From: DATAYA01 sp963754235
Lineage (GTDB): Bacteria; Pseudomonadota; Alphaproteobacteria; Acetobacterales; Acetobacteraceae
Length of the DNA stretch: 64,000 nucleotides
Direction of reading: 5' to 3'
NCBI GenBank assembly: GCA_963754235.1
Contig: CAVWFK010000021.1
Coordinates: 100,014 to 164,013 of the forward strand
The notes below the pieces were generated by a model, which was given only the letters and a program-made list of their open reading frames with translations, did no database searches and was not told where the DNA came from. Positions 9,410 through 18,788 of the stretch are shown here, piece after piece. Position 1 is the first letter of the stretch, and the number at the start of each line of letters is the position of its first letter. The position numbers and the translations under genes were made by a program.

Positions 9410-9775
9410 TCAGCTCCGCGAAGGCGCTCCGGCGAGCTCGGCCGCGATCGCAGCCAAAAGGGCGGGGAGTTCGTCCACGACGGTCGGGTGCAGACGGGGT
9501 AGTTCCAGGCTGAAATACTGGTGCGACACCACATCACGCAACCCGGCCCAGCCGCGCCAATCCACCTCCGGATGCCGGGCCAGAAGCTCGGGCGGTAGCA
9601 GCTTCGCCGCTTCGCCGATCTCGGCGAGCGCGTTCTTGAGCGCGCGATAGGTGCGCCGGTCGGCGACCGGCAGCAACGCGAAGGCGGCGGCATCCAGCCC
9701 GGCCGCGAATGCCAGCGCATCCTCGGCCGCAGCGCGGATGTCCTCCAGCCGCTCCCGAGTTCCGCGCCGCCTCAC
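9410..9775 (-). CDS. hepT: HEPN toxin of the HepT type
   Basis: A 121-residue, helix-rich HEPN-domain protein (formerly DUF86). It has the complete RX4HXY motif as RDVVSHQY: Arg80, His85 and Tyr87. In characterised HepT proteins this motif forms the RNase site, and the Tyr is the residue AMPylated by the MntA antitoxin. The GTG start at 9775 overlaps the TGA of the nucleotidyltransferase gene by four bases (GTGA), so the pair is translationally coupled. This is the classic arrangement of a type VII toxin-antitoxin system, with the antitoxin gene first here. Confidence 0.85.
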   Translation of the reverse strand: MRRRGTRERLEDIRAAAEDALAFAAGLDAAAFALLPVADRRTYRALKNALAEIGEAAKLLPPELLARHPEVDWRGWAGLRDVVSHQYFSLELPRLHPTVVDELPALLAAIAAELAGAPSRS

Positions 9776-10221
9776 AGGACGCGCACCGCCTCCCGCTCGG
9801 CGGCCTCCCGGACAGCCGGGCGGAGCGCGTCCCGTTCCACCAGGTCGGCGGGGGCGCCGATAAGATCGGAGAGCTCGGCGCGCAGCGAGGCCAGACCAAC
9901 AAGAGACAGGCGAGCGGCAGGGTCGAACGCGGCGAGCAGATCGACGTCGCTGTCCACCGCTGCCTCGCCCCGTGCAACGGAGCCGAACACCCAAAGGCCG
10001 GTTACGCCGCGCTGCCTCAGCGCCGCGCCGTGGGTGCGCAGGGTACGCAGGATGGTGGCGAGGTCGGGCGGCCCGCGGCGCTCGTAGGTCAGGAATTGCT
10101 CGACCAGGCTGCTGACCAGTGCCTGCACGGTTTCGCCGCGCGCTGCGGCCGCAGCCTTCAGCCGGTCGCGGGTGACCCCTGGCAGGCGCACAGAGAGGAA
10201 GGCGGGCGGTAAATGCGGCAT
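9772..10221 (-). CDS. mntA: MntA-type minimal nucleotidyltransferase antitoxin with N-terminal DNA-binding-like extension
   Basis: A 149-residue protein. The C-terminal part has the nucleotidyltransferase signature GSX10DXD as GSVARGEAAVDSDVD (residues 80-94), the active-site motif of MntA, which AMPylates and neutralises HepT. Residues 8-45 form a separate segment, FLSVRLPGVTRDRLKAAAAA followed by a predicted helix ending SSLVEQFL; a short beta strand then two helices, resembling a ribbon-helix-helix antitoxin. Such a fusion would give the antitoxin its own DNA-binding domain. It is coupled to hepT by a four-base overlap. The domain assignment of the N-terminus is inference. Confidence 0.8.
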   Translation of the reverse strand: MPHLPPAFLSVRLPGVTRDRLKAAAAARGETVQALVSSLVEQFLTYERRGPPDLATILRTLRTHGAALRQRGVTGLWVFGSVARGEAAVDSDVDLLAAFDPAARLSLVGLASLRAELSDLIGAPADLVERDALRPAVREAAEREAVRVL

Positions 10222-10244
10222 TGCCGAAGCCTAGCACACGAAGC

Positions 10245-10254
10245 GCACATGTGC
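10245..10254. promoter_or_regulatory. Palindrome upstream of the toxin-antitoxin pair
   Basis: GCACATGTGC is a perfect 10-bp palindrome about 24 bp upstream of the mntA start, inside a run with several further GCACA/TGTGC half-sites. It is a candidate operator for autoregulation by the antitoxin's N-terminal domain. The function is inferred from position only. Confidence 0.35.
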
Positions 10255-10317
10255 ACACCGGGTCTTTGAAGCAGCGCTTCTTGACCTGCTCAACCAGCGG
10301 CCCGGCTCGAAGCCAGA

Positions 10318-10935
10318 TCACCTCCCCTGCGCGACCTCGCTCACCAGCTTGGCCAGGATCGCGGCGGCAAAGGCGCCCATTCCCACGGCCGGCACCAGGA
10401 ACGCGCCGCTGCCGCCGATCACGTTCGCGGCGTAGTAGGCGGCGAGCGCCGGCTCGCCCTCGATGATCGGCAGGCCGTTGATGGTAATCCCCGCCGCCAC
10501 CGCCGCGTCGCGCGCCGCGGTAACGCTGCGGCCGTCGTTGTTGGCGCCGTCGCCGGAAACGTCGATCATCCGCCGTCCCGCCCGGTAGCCGCTGGTTTGC
10601 AGCAGCCGCGCGGCGCGATCGATGCCGCCGCTGATCGAGGTGAAGCCGGGCGTCGGGCTCGGCGCCGCTGCCAGCGCACGCGCGAAGCGCTCGGCCGCCG
10701 TCGCGCCGTCGATCAGCGTCCACGGCACCACCTGATCCTGGCGGTCGGCACTCGACCATTCGATCGCGGTCAGCGCCACGCGCCCGCGCGGCCCGGCACG
10801 CACGGCGGCCACGAAATCGCCGTGCACCACGGCGCGCCCGTAGCCGTCGCGCTGCAAGCCGAGCCGCGTGGCATCGACGCTGCCCGAGGCGTCGATCGCC
10901 AGCACCAGCGCCAGATCGACCTGCGGCCCGGCCAT
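10318..10935 (-). CDS. DUF1194 (von Willebrand A-like) protein
   Basis: With the ATG at 10935, which has GGGAGG just upstream, this is a 205-residue protein beginning AGPQVDLALVLAIDASGSVD. The DASGS is the MIDAS metal site of the vWA fold, and DVSGDGANN supplies the second acidic loop. Family members (DUF1194) usually carry a signal peptide before this point; the upstream in-frame sequence here is Arg/Pro-rich and does not look like one, so either export is lost or the protein is cytoplasmic. The function of the family is unknown. Confidence 0.75.
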   Translation of the reverse strand: MAGPQVDLALVLAIDASGSVDATRLGLQRDGYGRAVVHGDFVAAVRAGPRGRVALTAIEWSSADRQDQVVPWTLIDGATAAERFARALAAAPSPTPGFTSISGGIDRAARLLQTSGYRAGRRMIDVSGDGANNDGRSVTAARDAAVAAGITINGLPIIEGEPALAAYYAANVIGGSGAFLVPAVGMGAFAAAILAKLVSEVAQGR

Positions 10936-11060
10936 CGCCTCCCTCCCCCGCCTCCCCCCTCGGGCGAGCCTAGCACCGGCATCCCCGCTTGGCGTGCGGC
11001 GCGATTTCGGTCGATAACTCCGCCGCCCGGCGCACGCCCTGCCGCGGCGGAGGAGTTGCG

Positions 11061-12440
11061 ATGAGCAAGTGGACCCCGGATTCCTGGCGCGCCCGGCCGA
11101 TCCGCCAGGCGCCCGCCTATCCGGACGCCGCCCGGCTCGCCGAGACCGAGGCCAAGCTCCGCCGCTACCCGCCGCTCGTGTTCGCGGGTGAGGCGCGGCG
11201 GCTGAAGGCGGGACTGACACTCGCCGCCGAGGGGCGCGCCTTCGTCCTGCAAGGCGGCGACTGCGCGGAGAGTTTTCAGGACTTCACGGCCAATACCATC
11301 CGCGACACATTTCGCGTTCTCTTGCAGATGGCCGTTGTCCTCACCTTCGGCGCCGGCCTGCCGGTGGTGAAGCTCGGCCGCATGGCCGGGCAGTTCGCCA
11401 AGCCGCGCTCCTCGGAGATGGAGACGATCGGCGACGAGACGCTGCCCAGCTATCGCGGCGACATCATCAACGGCGCCGCCTTTACGTCGGAGGCGCGGGT
11501 GCCCGATCCGGCGCGGATGGAGCTCGCCTATTTTCAGTGCGCGGGCACGCTCAATCTGCTGCGCGCCTTCGCCGGCGGCGGCTACGCCGACCTGCACGAG
11601 GTGCATCGCTGGAACCTCGAATTCGCCGCCCGCTCGCCGCTCGCCGCGCGCTACCAGGACATCGCCGGGCGCATCGATGAGACGCTCGCCTTCATGGCCG
11701 CCTGCGGCATGACCGGCGAGGTGATCCCGCAAATCCGCGAGACCGAATTCTACACCAGCCACGAGGCGCTGCTGCTGCCGTATGAGCAGGCGCTGACGCG
11801 CGTCGATAGCACCTCGGGCGACTGGTACGGCTGCTCCGCGCATTTCCTCTGGATCGGCGACCGCACCCGCCAGCCCGACGGCGCGCATGTCGACTTCCTG
11901 CGCGGGATCAAGAACCCGATCGGGATGAAGGTCGGGCCGACCATGCCGATCGACGACCTGCTGCGGATGATCGAGACACTCAATCCCGCCGACGAGCCGG
12001 GACGCCTGACGCTGATCAGCCGCATGGGGGCGGAGCAATTGCACGAGCGTCTGCCGCCGCTGCTGCGCGCGGTGAAGCGGGAAGGGCGGCGCGTGGTGTG
12101 GCTGTGCGATCCGATGCACGGCAACACCGTGACCACGCCCGCGCGCATCAAGACCCGCAGCTTCGAGGCGATCCTGGCCGAGGTGCGGCACTTCTTCGAC
12201 GCGCACGCCGCCGAGGGCACGCGCGCCGGCGGCGTGCATGTCGAGATGACCGGTCAGGACGTGACCGAGTGCGTCGGCGGCGCGCACCGGCTGACCGAGG
12301 CCGATCTCGCCGCGCGCTACGAAACCTCTCTCGACCCGCGACTCAACGCCGAGCAGTCGCTCGAACTCGCCTTCCTCGTCGCCGAGGAGCTGAAGGCGCG
12401 GCGTGAACCCGCCCGCGTGCCGGCGGTCGCGGCGCAATGA
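11061..12440 (+). CDS. 3-deoxy-7-phosphoheptulonate synthase, class II
   Basis: A 459-residue class II (plant-like) DAHP synthase, which condenses phosphoenolpyruvate and erythrose 4-phosphate in the first step of the shikimate pathway. Typical segments are LQGGDCAES with the metal-binding Cys68, KLGRMAGQFAKPRS, a LLLPYEQALTR helix, SRMGAEQLHERLPPLLRAV and WLCDPMHGNT. The ATG at 11061 is chosen for its GGAGGAG upstream and the canonical start; the open frame extends 72 bp further. Its stop overlaps the next gene's ATG by four bases. Confidence 0.95.
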   Translation: MSKWTPDSWRARPIRQAPAYPDAARLAETEAKLRRYPPLVFAGEARRLKAGLTLAAEGRAFVLQGGDCAESFQDFTANTIRDTFRVLLQMAVVLTFGAGLPVVKLGRMAGQFAKPRSSEMETIGDETLPSYRGDIINGAAFTSEARVPDPARMELAYFQCAGTLNLLRAFAGGGYADLHEVHRWNLEFAARSPLAARYQDIAGRIDETLAFMAACGMTGEVIPQIRETEFYTSHEALLLPYEQALTRVDSTSGDWYGCSAHFLWIGDRTRQPDGAHVDFLRGIKNPIGMKVGPTMPIDDLLRMIETLNPADEPGRLTLISRMGAEQLHERLPPLLRAVKREGRRVVWLCDPMHGNTVTTPARIKTRSFEAILAEVRHFFDAHAAEGTRAGGVHVEMTGQDVTECVGGAHRLTEADLAARYETSLDPRLNAEQSLELAFLVAEELKARREPARVPAVAAQ

Positions 12441-13573
12441 ACGACGCGGCTGCGATCGCCGCCGAGACCGACAGCTACTTCAATCGCACCAAGGCGATCG
12501 TGGCGCGGTTCGGCGATCGGCCGGTGACCTATGCGGTATTCCTGCGCCGGCCGGTGATCTCGGCGCCGAAGCTGATGCTCGATTGGCTGGACGATGTGGC
12601 GGCCGAGCGCGAAACCCGCTTCGAGGTCGATCTGCGCTATCCGGAGGGAAGCTGGATCGGCGCAGGCGAGCCGATCGCCTATATCGGCGGCAGCCTGCTC
12701 CATCTCGTCGATCTCGAGACGATTTTGCTGCAAAAGCTCGGGCCGGCTTCGGTCGCCGCGCACAACACGTTCCAGATGTGCCTTGCCCTGCCGAAAGCCG
12801 CGTTCCTGGCGATGGAGGCGCGGCACTGCGCGGGCGCGGCCATGGAGCAGATGATGGCCTACGGCGCCGCCGTGGGCAGCGAGGCGGCGAAGCGCGAGGG
12901 TGCTCGCGGCTTCGTCGGCAACGCCAATGATGCAACCGCGCATTTCTTCGGCGCCGGGCGCGGGCTGGGCACGATGCCGCACGCGCTGATCGGCTATGCC
13001 GGCTCGACGGTGCGCGCCGCCGAGATGTTTCGCGAGACCTTCCCCGACGAGGATCTCACCGTCCTCACCGACTATTTCGGCCGCGAGGTGACGGACGGGC
13101 TCGCGGTCTGCGCCCGCTTCCCCGACCTCGCCGCGTCGGGGCGGCTCGCGGTGCGGCTCGACACGCATGGCGGGCGGTTCCTGGAGGGGCTCGATCCGGC
13201 CGGGAGCTATGCCGTGCTGGAGCGGCACGCGCCCGGTGCCATCCGCCGCTATCGCAGCGACATCGAACTGCGTTACCTGGTGGGCACCGGCGTCTCGGCG
13301 GCGGCGATCTGGCACATGCGCGAGGCGCTGGATACGGCGGGATTCGCGCGGGTGCGGATCGTGGTCTCCTCCGGCTTCGGGGTGGAGAAGTGCCGGGTGA
13401 TGGCCGATGCCCGCGCGCCGATCGACGTGGTGGGGACGGGCAGCTTCATCCCCGAGCTTTGGTCGGAGACGTACGCGACCGCGGACATCGTGGAGTATGA
13501 CGGGCGACCGCTGGTGAAAGTGGGTCGAGAGTTCTTGCTGCGGCGGGATGGCGTGCCGCGAGGCGCGCGGTGA
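12437..13573 (+). CDS. Nicotinate phosphoribosyltransferase family protein
   Basis: A 378-residue protein of the nicotinate/nicotinamide phosphoribosyltransferase family, which makes nicotinate mononucleotide from nicotinate and PRPP in NAD salvage. Visible segments are an N-terminal DSYFNRTK, the LRYPEGSWIGAGEPIAYIGG strand, a GFVGNANDATAHFF loop, and near the C-terminus VVSSGFGVEKCR and DVVGTGSFIPE, the phosphate-binding part of the barrel. The ATG overlaps the DAHP synthase stop (ATGA), so translation is coupled. The pairing of NAD salvage with aromatic biosynthesis is unusual. Confidence 0.88.
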   Translation: MNDAAAIAAETDSYFNRTKAIVARFGDRPVTYAVFLRRPVISAPKLMLDWLDDVAAERETRFEVDLRYPEGSWIGAGEPIAYIGGSLLHLVDLETILLQKLGPASVAAHNTFQMCLALPKAAFLAMEARHCAGAAMEQMMAYGAAVGSEAAKREGARGFVGNANDATAHFFGAGRGLGTMPHALIGYAGSTVRAAEMFRETFPDEDLTVLTDYFGREVTDGLAVCARFPDLAASGRLAVRLDTHGGRFLEGLDPAGSYAVLERHAPGAIRRYRSDIELRYLVGTGVSAAAIWHMREALDTAGFARVRIVVSSGFGVEKCRVMADARAPIDVVGTGSFIPELWSETYATADIVEYDGRPLVKVGREFLLRRDGVPRGAR

Positions 13574-13665
13574 AGGGTCCTCAGGTCAAGTAGGAATGGA
13601 CGATGCCGGTCAGTTTTTCGGCAGACGCACCTCCCACGGTCTGGCCAAATCTCAAATAGTCCCTC

Positions 13666-14115
13666 TCACGGCGAAGCCGATCCGTGCCATTGGGACAATT
13701 CGATCGTCACGCCTTCTGGCCCTTCGATGAAGACCAGCTTGCGGGCATGGAAATCCATGATCTCATTTCGGGTATGGAAACCCGCGGCGCTCAGTTTCGC
13801 AACCTCGGCTTCGATGTCATCGGCCGCGAAGCAGATATGGTTCACTCCCAGCTTGTGCAGATCGCGCACGTTGGGATCAGGTAGAGGTTCCGGGCGCAGA
13901 TAGTGCAGCAGTTGAATCTCCGCTCGCGGCGTCGCGTTGCCAAGCACCAGCGTCACATGCTCGGCCTCGATCCCCGGAACGTCCATGTAGCGGGCGAACA
14001 TCTCCCCACTGATCACGACGGAAATCACTTCCTCGAACCCAAGCAGACCGAAAAACCGCTTTGCGCGTTCCACGTCGCGCACAACGATCGTGAGGTGGTC
14101 GAAATTCTTTACCAT
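13666..14115 (-). CDS. VOC family (glyoxalase-fold) protein
   Basis: A 149-residue single-chain vicinal-oxygen-chelate protein. It starts KNFDHLTIVVRDVERAKRFF, with a metal-ligand His, and has the second half with NHICFAADDIEAE, a further His and the C-terminal IEGPEGVTIELSQ, whose Glu is a typical metal ligand. Such proteins are lactoylglutathione lyases, dioxygenases or epimerases. The ATG has a GAGGGGG upstream. It stands alone, with its 3' end facing the nicotinate phosphoribosyltransferase gene. Confidence 0.88.
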   Translation of the reverse strand: MVKNFDHLTIVVRDVERAKRFFGLLGFEEVISVVISGEMFARYMDVPGIEAEHVTLVLGNATPRAEIQLLHYLRPEPLPDPNVRDLHKLGVNHICFAADDIEAEVAKLSAAGFHTRNEIMDFHARKLVFIEGPEGVTIELSQWHGSASP

Positions 14116-14244
14116 CGCCCCCTCTCTTCTTCACCATCGCCGGCCCGCTGACAGAATAGACAAAGTTGCCTGCGCCGGCAATCGTCCTGGTCGGTATCAA
14201 AATCGTCCAGGTGGCGATGGGCCAGTAGCGATAGCGCGCCAGAC

Positions 14245-15225
14245 CTACCGCCTTCGCGAAACCTTGGGCTGCGCCTCCTGCCCGAGCAGGCGGTCGAAAT
14301 AGGCGATCGTGCGCTCCAGCCCCTGCGCGAGCGGCACCAGCGGCTCCCAGCCGAGCATTGCGCGGGCGCGGCTGATATCGGGACAGCGCTGCAACGGATC
14401 GTCCGGCGGCCGCGGCTGGTGCACGATGCGCGAGCGTGAGCCGGTCATCGCGATCACCTGCTCGGCCAGCGCCCGCATCGAGACCTCGTGCGGGTTGCCG
14501 ATGTTCACCGGCCCGGTCACCTCCGCAGCCGTCGCCATCATGCGCAGCAGGCCCTCGATCAGGTCATCGACGAAGCAGAACGAGCGCGTCTGATTGCCGT
14601 CGCCGTAGAGCGTGATGTCCTGCCCGGTCAGCGCCTGGACGATGAAGTTCGATACCACCCGCCCGTCATTCGGGTGCATTCGCGGGCCATAGGTGTTGAA
14701 GATGCGCGCGACCTTGATGCGCGTGCGGTGCTGCCGGTGATAATCGAAAAACAACGTCTCGGCGCAGCGCTTGCCCTCGTCGTAGCAGGCGCGCGGCCCG
14801 AGCGGATTGACGTTGCCGCGGTAGTCCTCGGTCTGCGGATGCACGCTCGGATCGCCGTACACCTCGCTGGTGGAGGCTTGCAGGATGCGCGCGCCGACGC
14901 GCTTGGCGAGGCCCAGCATGTTGATCGCGCCGATCACGCTGGTCTTGGTCGTCTGCACCGGGTCGTGCTGGTAGTGGATGGGGCTCGCCGGGCAGGCGAG
15001 ATTGTAGATCTCGTCCACCTCGACATAGAGCGGGAAGGTGATGTCGTGGCGCAGCGTCTCGAAGCGATCGCTGTCGCGGAGATGGGCGACGTTCACCCGC
15101 CGGCCGGTGAAGTAGTTATCGACGCACAGCACGTCGTGCCCCGCCGCCACCAGCCGCTCGCAGAGATGCGAGCCGAGGAAGCCCGCCCCCCCGGTCACCA
15201 GCACCCGTTTCGAGGTCAGCGCCAT
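14245..15225 (-). CDS. UDP-glucuronate decarboxylase / NAD-dependent epimerase
   Basis: A 326-residue extended SDR. It has the dinucleotide motif GGAGFLG (residues 12-18), the segment NLACPASPIHYQ, the STSEVYGDP strand and the catalytic YDEGK (Tyr148, Lys152). YDEGKRCAETL and the TRSFCFVDDLIEGL segment are diagnostic of UDP-xylose synthases, which convert UDP-glucuronate to UDP-xylose for surface polysaccharides. The ATG at 15225 has GGTGGAA upstream; the frame stays open further 5' but without similarity. It is divergent from the topoisomerase IB gene. Confidence 0.92.
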   Translation of the reverse strand: MALTSKRVLVTGGAGFLGSHLCERLVAAGHDVLCVDNYFTGRRVNVAHLRDSDRFETLRHDITFPLYVEVDEIYNLACPASPIHYQHDPVQTTKTSVIGAINMLGLAKRVGARILQASTSEVYGDPSVHPQTEDYRGNVNPLGPRACYDEGKRCAETLFFDYHRQHRTRIKVARIFNTYGPRMHPNDGRVVSNFIVQALTGQDITLYGDGNQTRSFCFVDDLIEGLLRMMATAAEVTGPVNIGNPHEVSMRALAEQVIAMTGSRSRIVHQPRPPDDPLQRCPDISRARAMLGWEPLVPLAQGLERTIAYFDRLLGQEAQPKVSRRR

Positions 15226-15326
15226 TGTCGTTCCACCGCCGCTTTGCCGCCCGATCGTGGCACGGGCGGCGCGCGGCCGACAAGGGCTGCCCGGGAACCG
15301 AGAGGCGGCCAAGCGGTTGATGCGCA

Positions 15327-16422
15327 ATGGCTTCCGGCACTGCGACCGCCCCGACAGAGTCACTCGACCCCAAAACCGCCGCGCGCGCGGCGCGGCTGCA
15401 CTACGTCAGCGACCGCAAGCCCGGCCTGCGGCGCGTGACCACGAAAGGCGGCTTCGCCTATCTCGAACCCGACGGCACGCCGGTCGCCGACGAGGCGACG
15501 CTCGCGCGCATCCGCAAGCTCGCGATCCCGCCCGCCTATCGCGACGTGTGGATCTGCCGCGATCCGAACGGCCATCTCCAGGCCGTCGGGCGCGATGCCC
15601 GCGGGCGCAAGCAGTACCGCTACCACCCGCGCTGGCGGATCGTCCGCGACGAGACCAAGTTCGGCAAGATGCTGCTCTTCGGCCGCTGCCTTGCCGCGCA
15701 TCCGCGAGCAGGTGTCGCGCGACCTGGCGCTGCACGGCCTGCCGCGACGCAAGGTGCTGGCGACCATCGTGCGGCTGCTGGAGATGACGCTCGCCCGCGT
15801 CGGCAACGAGGAATACGCACGCACCAACAAGAGCTTCGGCCTGACCACGCTGCGCAACCGTCATGCCCAGGTGACGGGCAGCCACGTGGTGCTCGACTTC
15901 CGTGGCAAGCACGGCATCCGCCGCCATCTCGACCTGCACGACCGGCGGCTCGCCCGCATCGTCAGGCATCTACGCGACCTGCCGGGCCAGGATCTGTTCC
16001 AGCACGTCGATGACGAGGGAGCGACGCATCCGATCGGGTCGGAGGACGTGAACGACTACCTGCGCGAGATATCGGGTGAGGAGATCACGGCCAAGGATTT
16101 CCGCACCTGGGCGGCGACCAATCTCGCGGCCCTCGCGCTCCGCGAGCTCGAAGCGTTCGACAGCGCCGCGAAGGCGAAGAAGAACGTGGTGCAGGCGGTG
16201 GAGGCGGTGGCGAAGCTGCTCGGCAACACGCCCGCGATCTGCCGGAAGTGCTACATCCATCCGGCGATCTTCGAGGGCTATCTCGACGGCAGTCTGCTCA
16301 AGGGACTGAAGTCGCGCGCCGACGCGGCGTTGCAAGGCGACGAACCGGGGCTGACCGCCGAGGAGGTCGCGGTCGCGGCGTTCCTCAGCCGCCGGCTCGG
16401 CGAGCAGATGCAGGCGGCCTGA
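15327..16422 (+). pseudogene. DNA topoisomerase IB, broken by a +1 frameshift
   Basis: The first frame, from 15327, encodes the N-terminal domain (DKPxxxR-like SDRKPGLRRVTTKGGFAY, IPPAYRDVWIC) up to KFGKMLLFGR. The protein then continues in another frame from IREQVSRDLALHGLPRRKVL through KHGIRRHLDL and DFRTWAATNLAAL to the active-site Tyr in CRKCYIHP. Joining the frames at about 15687 by removing one T (GGCCGC-T-GCCTTG) restores a normal protein of about 365 residues. All catalytic parts are present, so either the gene is newly inactivated or the base is an error. The 3' end overlaps comEC on the other strand by 38 bp. Confidence 0.85.
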
Positions 16423-18580
16423 CGCGCCCGAGCTGGTGCCGGTGCCGCGGCACCGGCGGCAGCGGCACCCAGGGGCGGGCGCCGCGCGCCGCGCGGTCGG
16501 TCAGGATGCGGGCGCCATCCGCCGTGAGCCACACCGCGGCGGTGCCGTTGCGCCAGACCGTGAAGCGATCCACCACCGGCGGGCCGCCGGGACAGGCGTG
16601 TCGCGCCGGCTCGGCCGAGACCAGCACCGCCGCCCCTGCGCAGTCGTGCGTCGCCTCGCCTGACGTGAGCAGCAGCGCCATCGCCCCGCCCGGACGCGGC
16701 CGCAGCCGGCACACGCCCCCGGTACAGGCGATGGCGCCGCCCGCGGCACTGCCCTCGAGCGGCATCGGCTGCGTTTCGGGCGCCGCCCAGAGTTGCAGCC
16801 ATTGCTCCAGCACGAACTTGGAGCTGCCCCGCCGGCGCTGCAAAAACACGCCCTGCGGCGTGCGCAGCGCGATCATTGCTGCGTTGTCCGAGACCAGGAT
16901 ATCCGGTGGCGGCGCGACCATGGGTGAGGCGAGCCCGATCGCCAGCGGCAGCAGCCCCGCGAGCCGCAGCCGGCTGCGCCACAGCCCGAGCCAGGCGATC
17001 CCTGCCGAGGCAATGCACACGCCCCAGAGCGGGATGTGCGGCACCGCCAACACCGCCGCCGGCCAGGCCGCGACACCGCGCCCGACCCACAGCACCGCCT
17101 CGATCCCCCAACCCATCGGCACCAGCGCCAGACGCTCAATCCCGATCGGCGTCAGCAGCAGCACGGCCAGCCCCGCCGGCATCACCAGCACCGCCGTGAT
17201 CGGCACCGCCACCATGTTGGCGACCACGTAATAGAGCTGCACGCGGCCGAAATCGTAGGCGGCGAAGGGCAGGGCGGCGGTCCCGGCGAGCAGGCTGGTG
17301 AGCGCCAGCGTCGCCAGATGCGTGCGTACCCACGCACCGAAGCCGCCTTCGCCGCGCAGCCGCCGCAGCCAGGGCCGCATCGCCTCGTAACCAGAAATCA
17401 ACGCCAGCACGGCGGCGAAGCTCATCTGGAAGCTCACGCCCACCACCTCCACGGGCGAGAGCAGCAGCAATGCCGCGGCCGCGACCGCGAGGCCGCGCAG
17501 CGACAGCACCCGTCGCCCCAGCAGCAGCCCGAGCACCACCAGCGAGGCCATCGCGAAGCTGCGCTCGATCGGCACGTGCATCCCCGTGAGCGCCATGTAG
17601 AAGCCGCCGACGGTCAGCGCGGCGATCGCCGCGATCTGCTTGCACGGCCAATGCAGAGTCGCGTGTTCGGAGCAGGCGAGCAGAAGGCGGGAAAAGCCCA
17701 TCGCGAGGCCCATGACGATGCCCATGTGCAGCCCGGCGACGGCGAGCAGATGGGCCAAGCCGGAATTGCGGAACGCGGCGCGGTCGGCCTCGGGGATGGC
17801 AGTCGGCGTGCCGGTCATCAGCGTCGCGGCGATGGCGCCGTCCGGCCCCGGCAGGCCGGCGATCATGTGCGCGGCGATGTGGTCGCGCAGCGCCTGCCAC
17901 CAGGCGGCGATGCCGTGCGGCCGGGCGTGGACCAGCACGCGCGCCGGCCCGATCGCGAAGCCGTAGCCGGCGTAGCCTGCGAAGAAGGCGCTGCGCTGCA
18001 GATCCCACCCACCCGGCCAGGCCGGCCCCGACGGCGCTCGGACCAGCGCACGCACCGCGATGCGGTCGCCCGCGACGATCACCGCCGGGTCGGTATCGCG
18101 CAGTCGCACCCTCACCATCCGCGCGAGCGGCGGCGCGCCGGGGGCGAGGCGGGCACCCGCGACCGTGACCCGCCGACCGCCGGCCGGCAGCGCCTCCACC
18201 GAGCGCGCCACGCCCTGCACGATCACCGCCCGGCGCGGCAGTGGTGCCAGTGGCAGCGCCCGCCACGTGGCGAGCTGTGCGGCACTGAAGCCAAGCGATG
18301 CAGCAAGCAGCAGCAGCGCCACCGCGCGTGCCAGCAGGCGATGCCAAGCAAGCCACGACAACGCGACCGAACCGAACAAGGCTGCCGCACCCACCCAGGG
18401 CGACGGCTCCTGCCGCAAGGCGAAATAGGCGAGGTCACCGGCGCCGAGTGCCACGGCCAGCCACGGCGCGAACCGCCCGCGCTCGGCGGCGAGCAGCGCG
18501 TGCCAGACCGGTCCCGCCGCCGGCGCCCGCAAGGCGACCGGTGCCGTCGCGCGCGCGAATTCTGTCTGCGTCTGCCCCAC
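16385..18580 (-). CDS. comEC: ComEC/Rec2-family DNA uptake channel
   Basis: A 731-residue multi-pass inner-membrane protein. It has an N-terminal DUF4131-like region, the ComEC core motif SGLAHLLAVAGLHMGIVMG, SFQMSFAAVLALISGYEAM and many hydrophobic helices up to about residue 540. ComEC passes single-stranded DNA into the cytoplasm during transformation. The C-terminal 190 residues correspond to the metallo-beta-lactamase-like domain but have no HxHxDH motif, as in many alphaproteobacterial members. Its 3' end overlaps the convergent topoisomerase gene. Confidence 0.9.
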   Translation of the reverse strand: MGQTQTEFARATAPVALRAPAAGPVWHALLAAERGRFAPWLAVALGAGDLAYFALRQEPSPWVGAAALFGSVALSWLAWHRLLARAVALLLLAASLGFSAAQLATWRALPLAPLPRRAVIVQGVARSVEALPAGGRRVTVAGARLAPGAPPLARMVRVRLRDTDPAVIVAGDRIAVRALVRAPSGPAWPGGWDLQRSAFFAGYAGYGFAIGPARVLVHARPHGIAAWWQALRDHIAAHMIAGLPGPDGAIAATLMTGTPTAIPEADRAAFRNSGLAHLLAVAGLHMGIVMGLAMGFSRLLLACSEHATLHWPCKQIAAIAALTVGGFYMALTGMHVPIERSFAMASLVVLGLLLGRRVLSLRGLAVAAAALLLLSPVEVVGVSFQMSFAAVLALISGYEAMRPWLRRLRGEGGFGAWVRTHLATLALTSLLAGTAALPFAAYDFGRVQLYYVVANMVAVPITAVLVMPAGLAVLLLTPIGIERLALVPMGWGIEAVLWVGRGVAAWPAAVLAVPHIPLWGVCIASAGIAWLGLWRSRLRLAGLLPLAIGLASPMVAPPPDILVSDNAAMIALRTPQGVFLQRRRGSSKFVLEQWLQLWAAPETQPMPLEGSAAGGAIACTGGVCRLRPRPGGAMALLLTSGEATHDCAGAAVLVSAEPARHACPGGPPVVDRFTVWRNGTAAVWLTADGARILTDRAARGARPWVPLPPVPRHRHQLGRVRPPASARRAGG

Positions 18581-18788
18581 CGCCGGTTGAGACTACAGCA
18601 ACTTAGTCCGCCCGCTCCAGGGCCGCGGGACCACCACGCGATCAAAATCGCAATCGGACAGGGCTATCAGCCAAGGCGAACCCTCGATTCCCTCTTAACC
18701 TGCGTGATCCCGGTGGCGACGCGGAGAGGGGCGGCGGCCCGTTCCCCGACCCGCAGCCAATCCCGGAGCACCACCGCCGATCTTGGCT

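Noticed and set aside
15680..15695. Programmed frameshift in topoisomerase IB
   Set aside because: No slippery heptamer or clear downstream structure was seen, and the family is not known for frameshifting; a single-base lesion or error is simpler.
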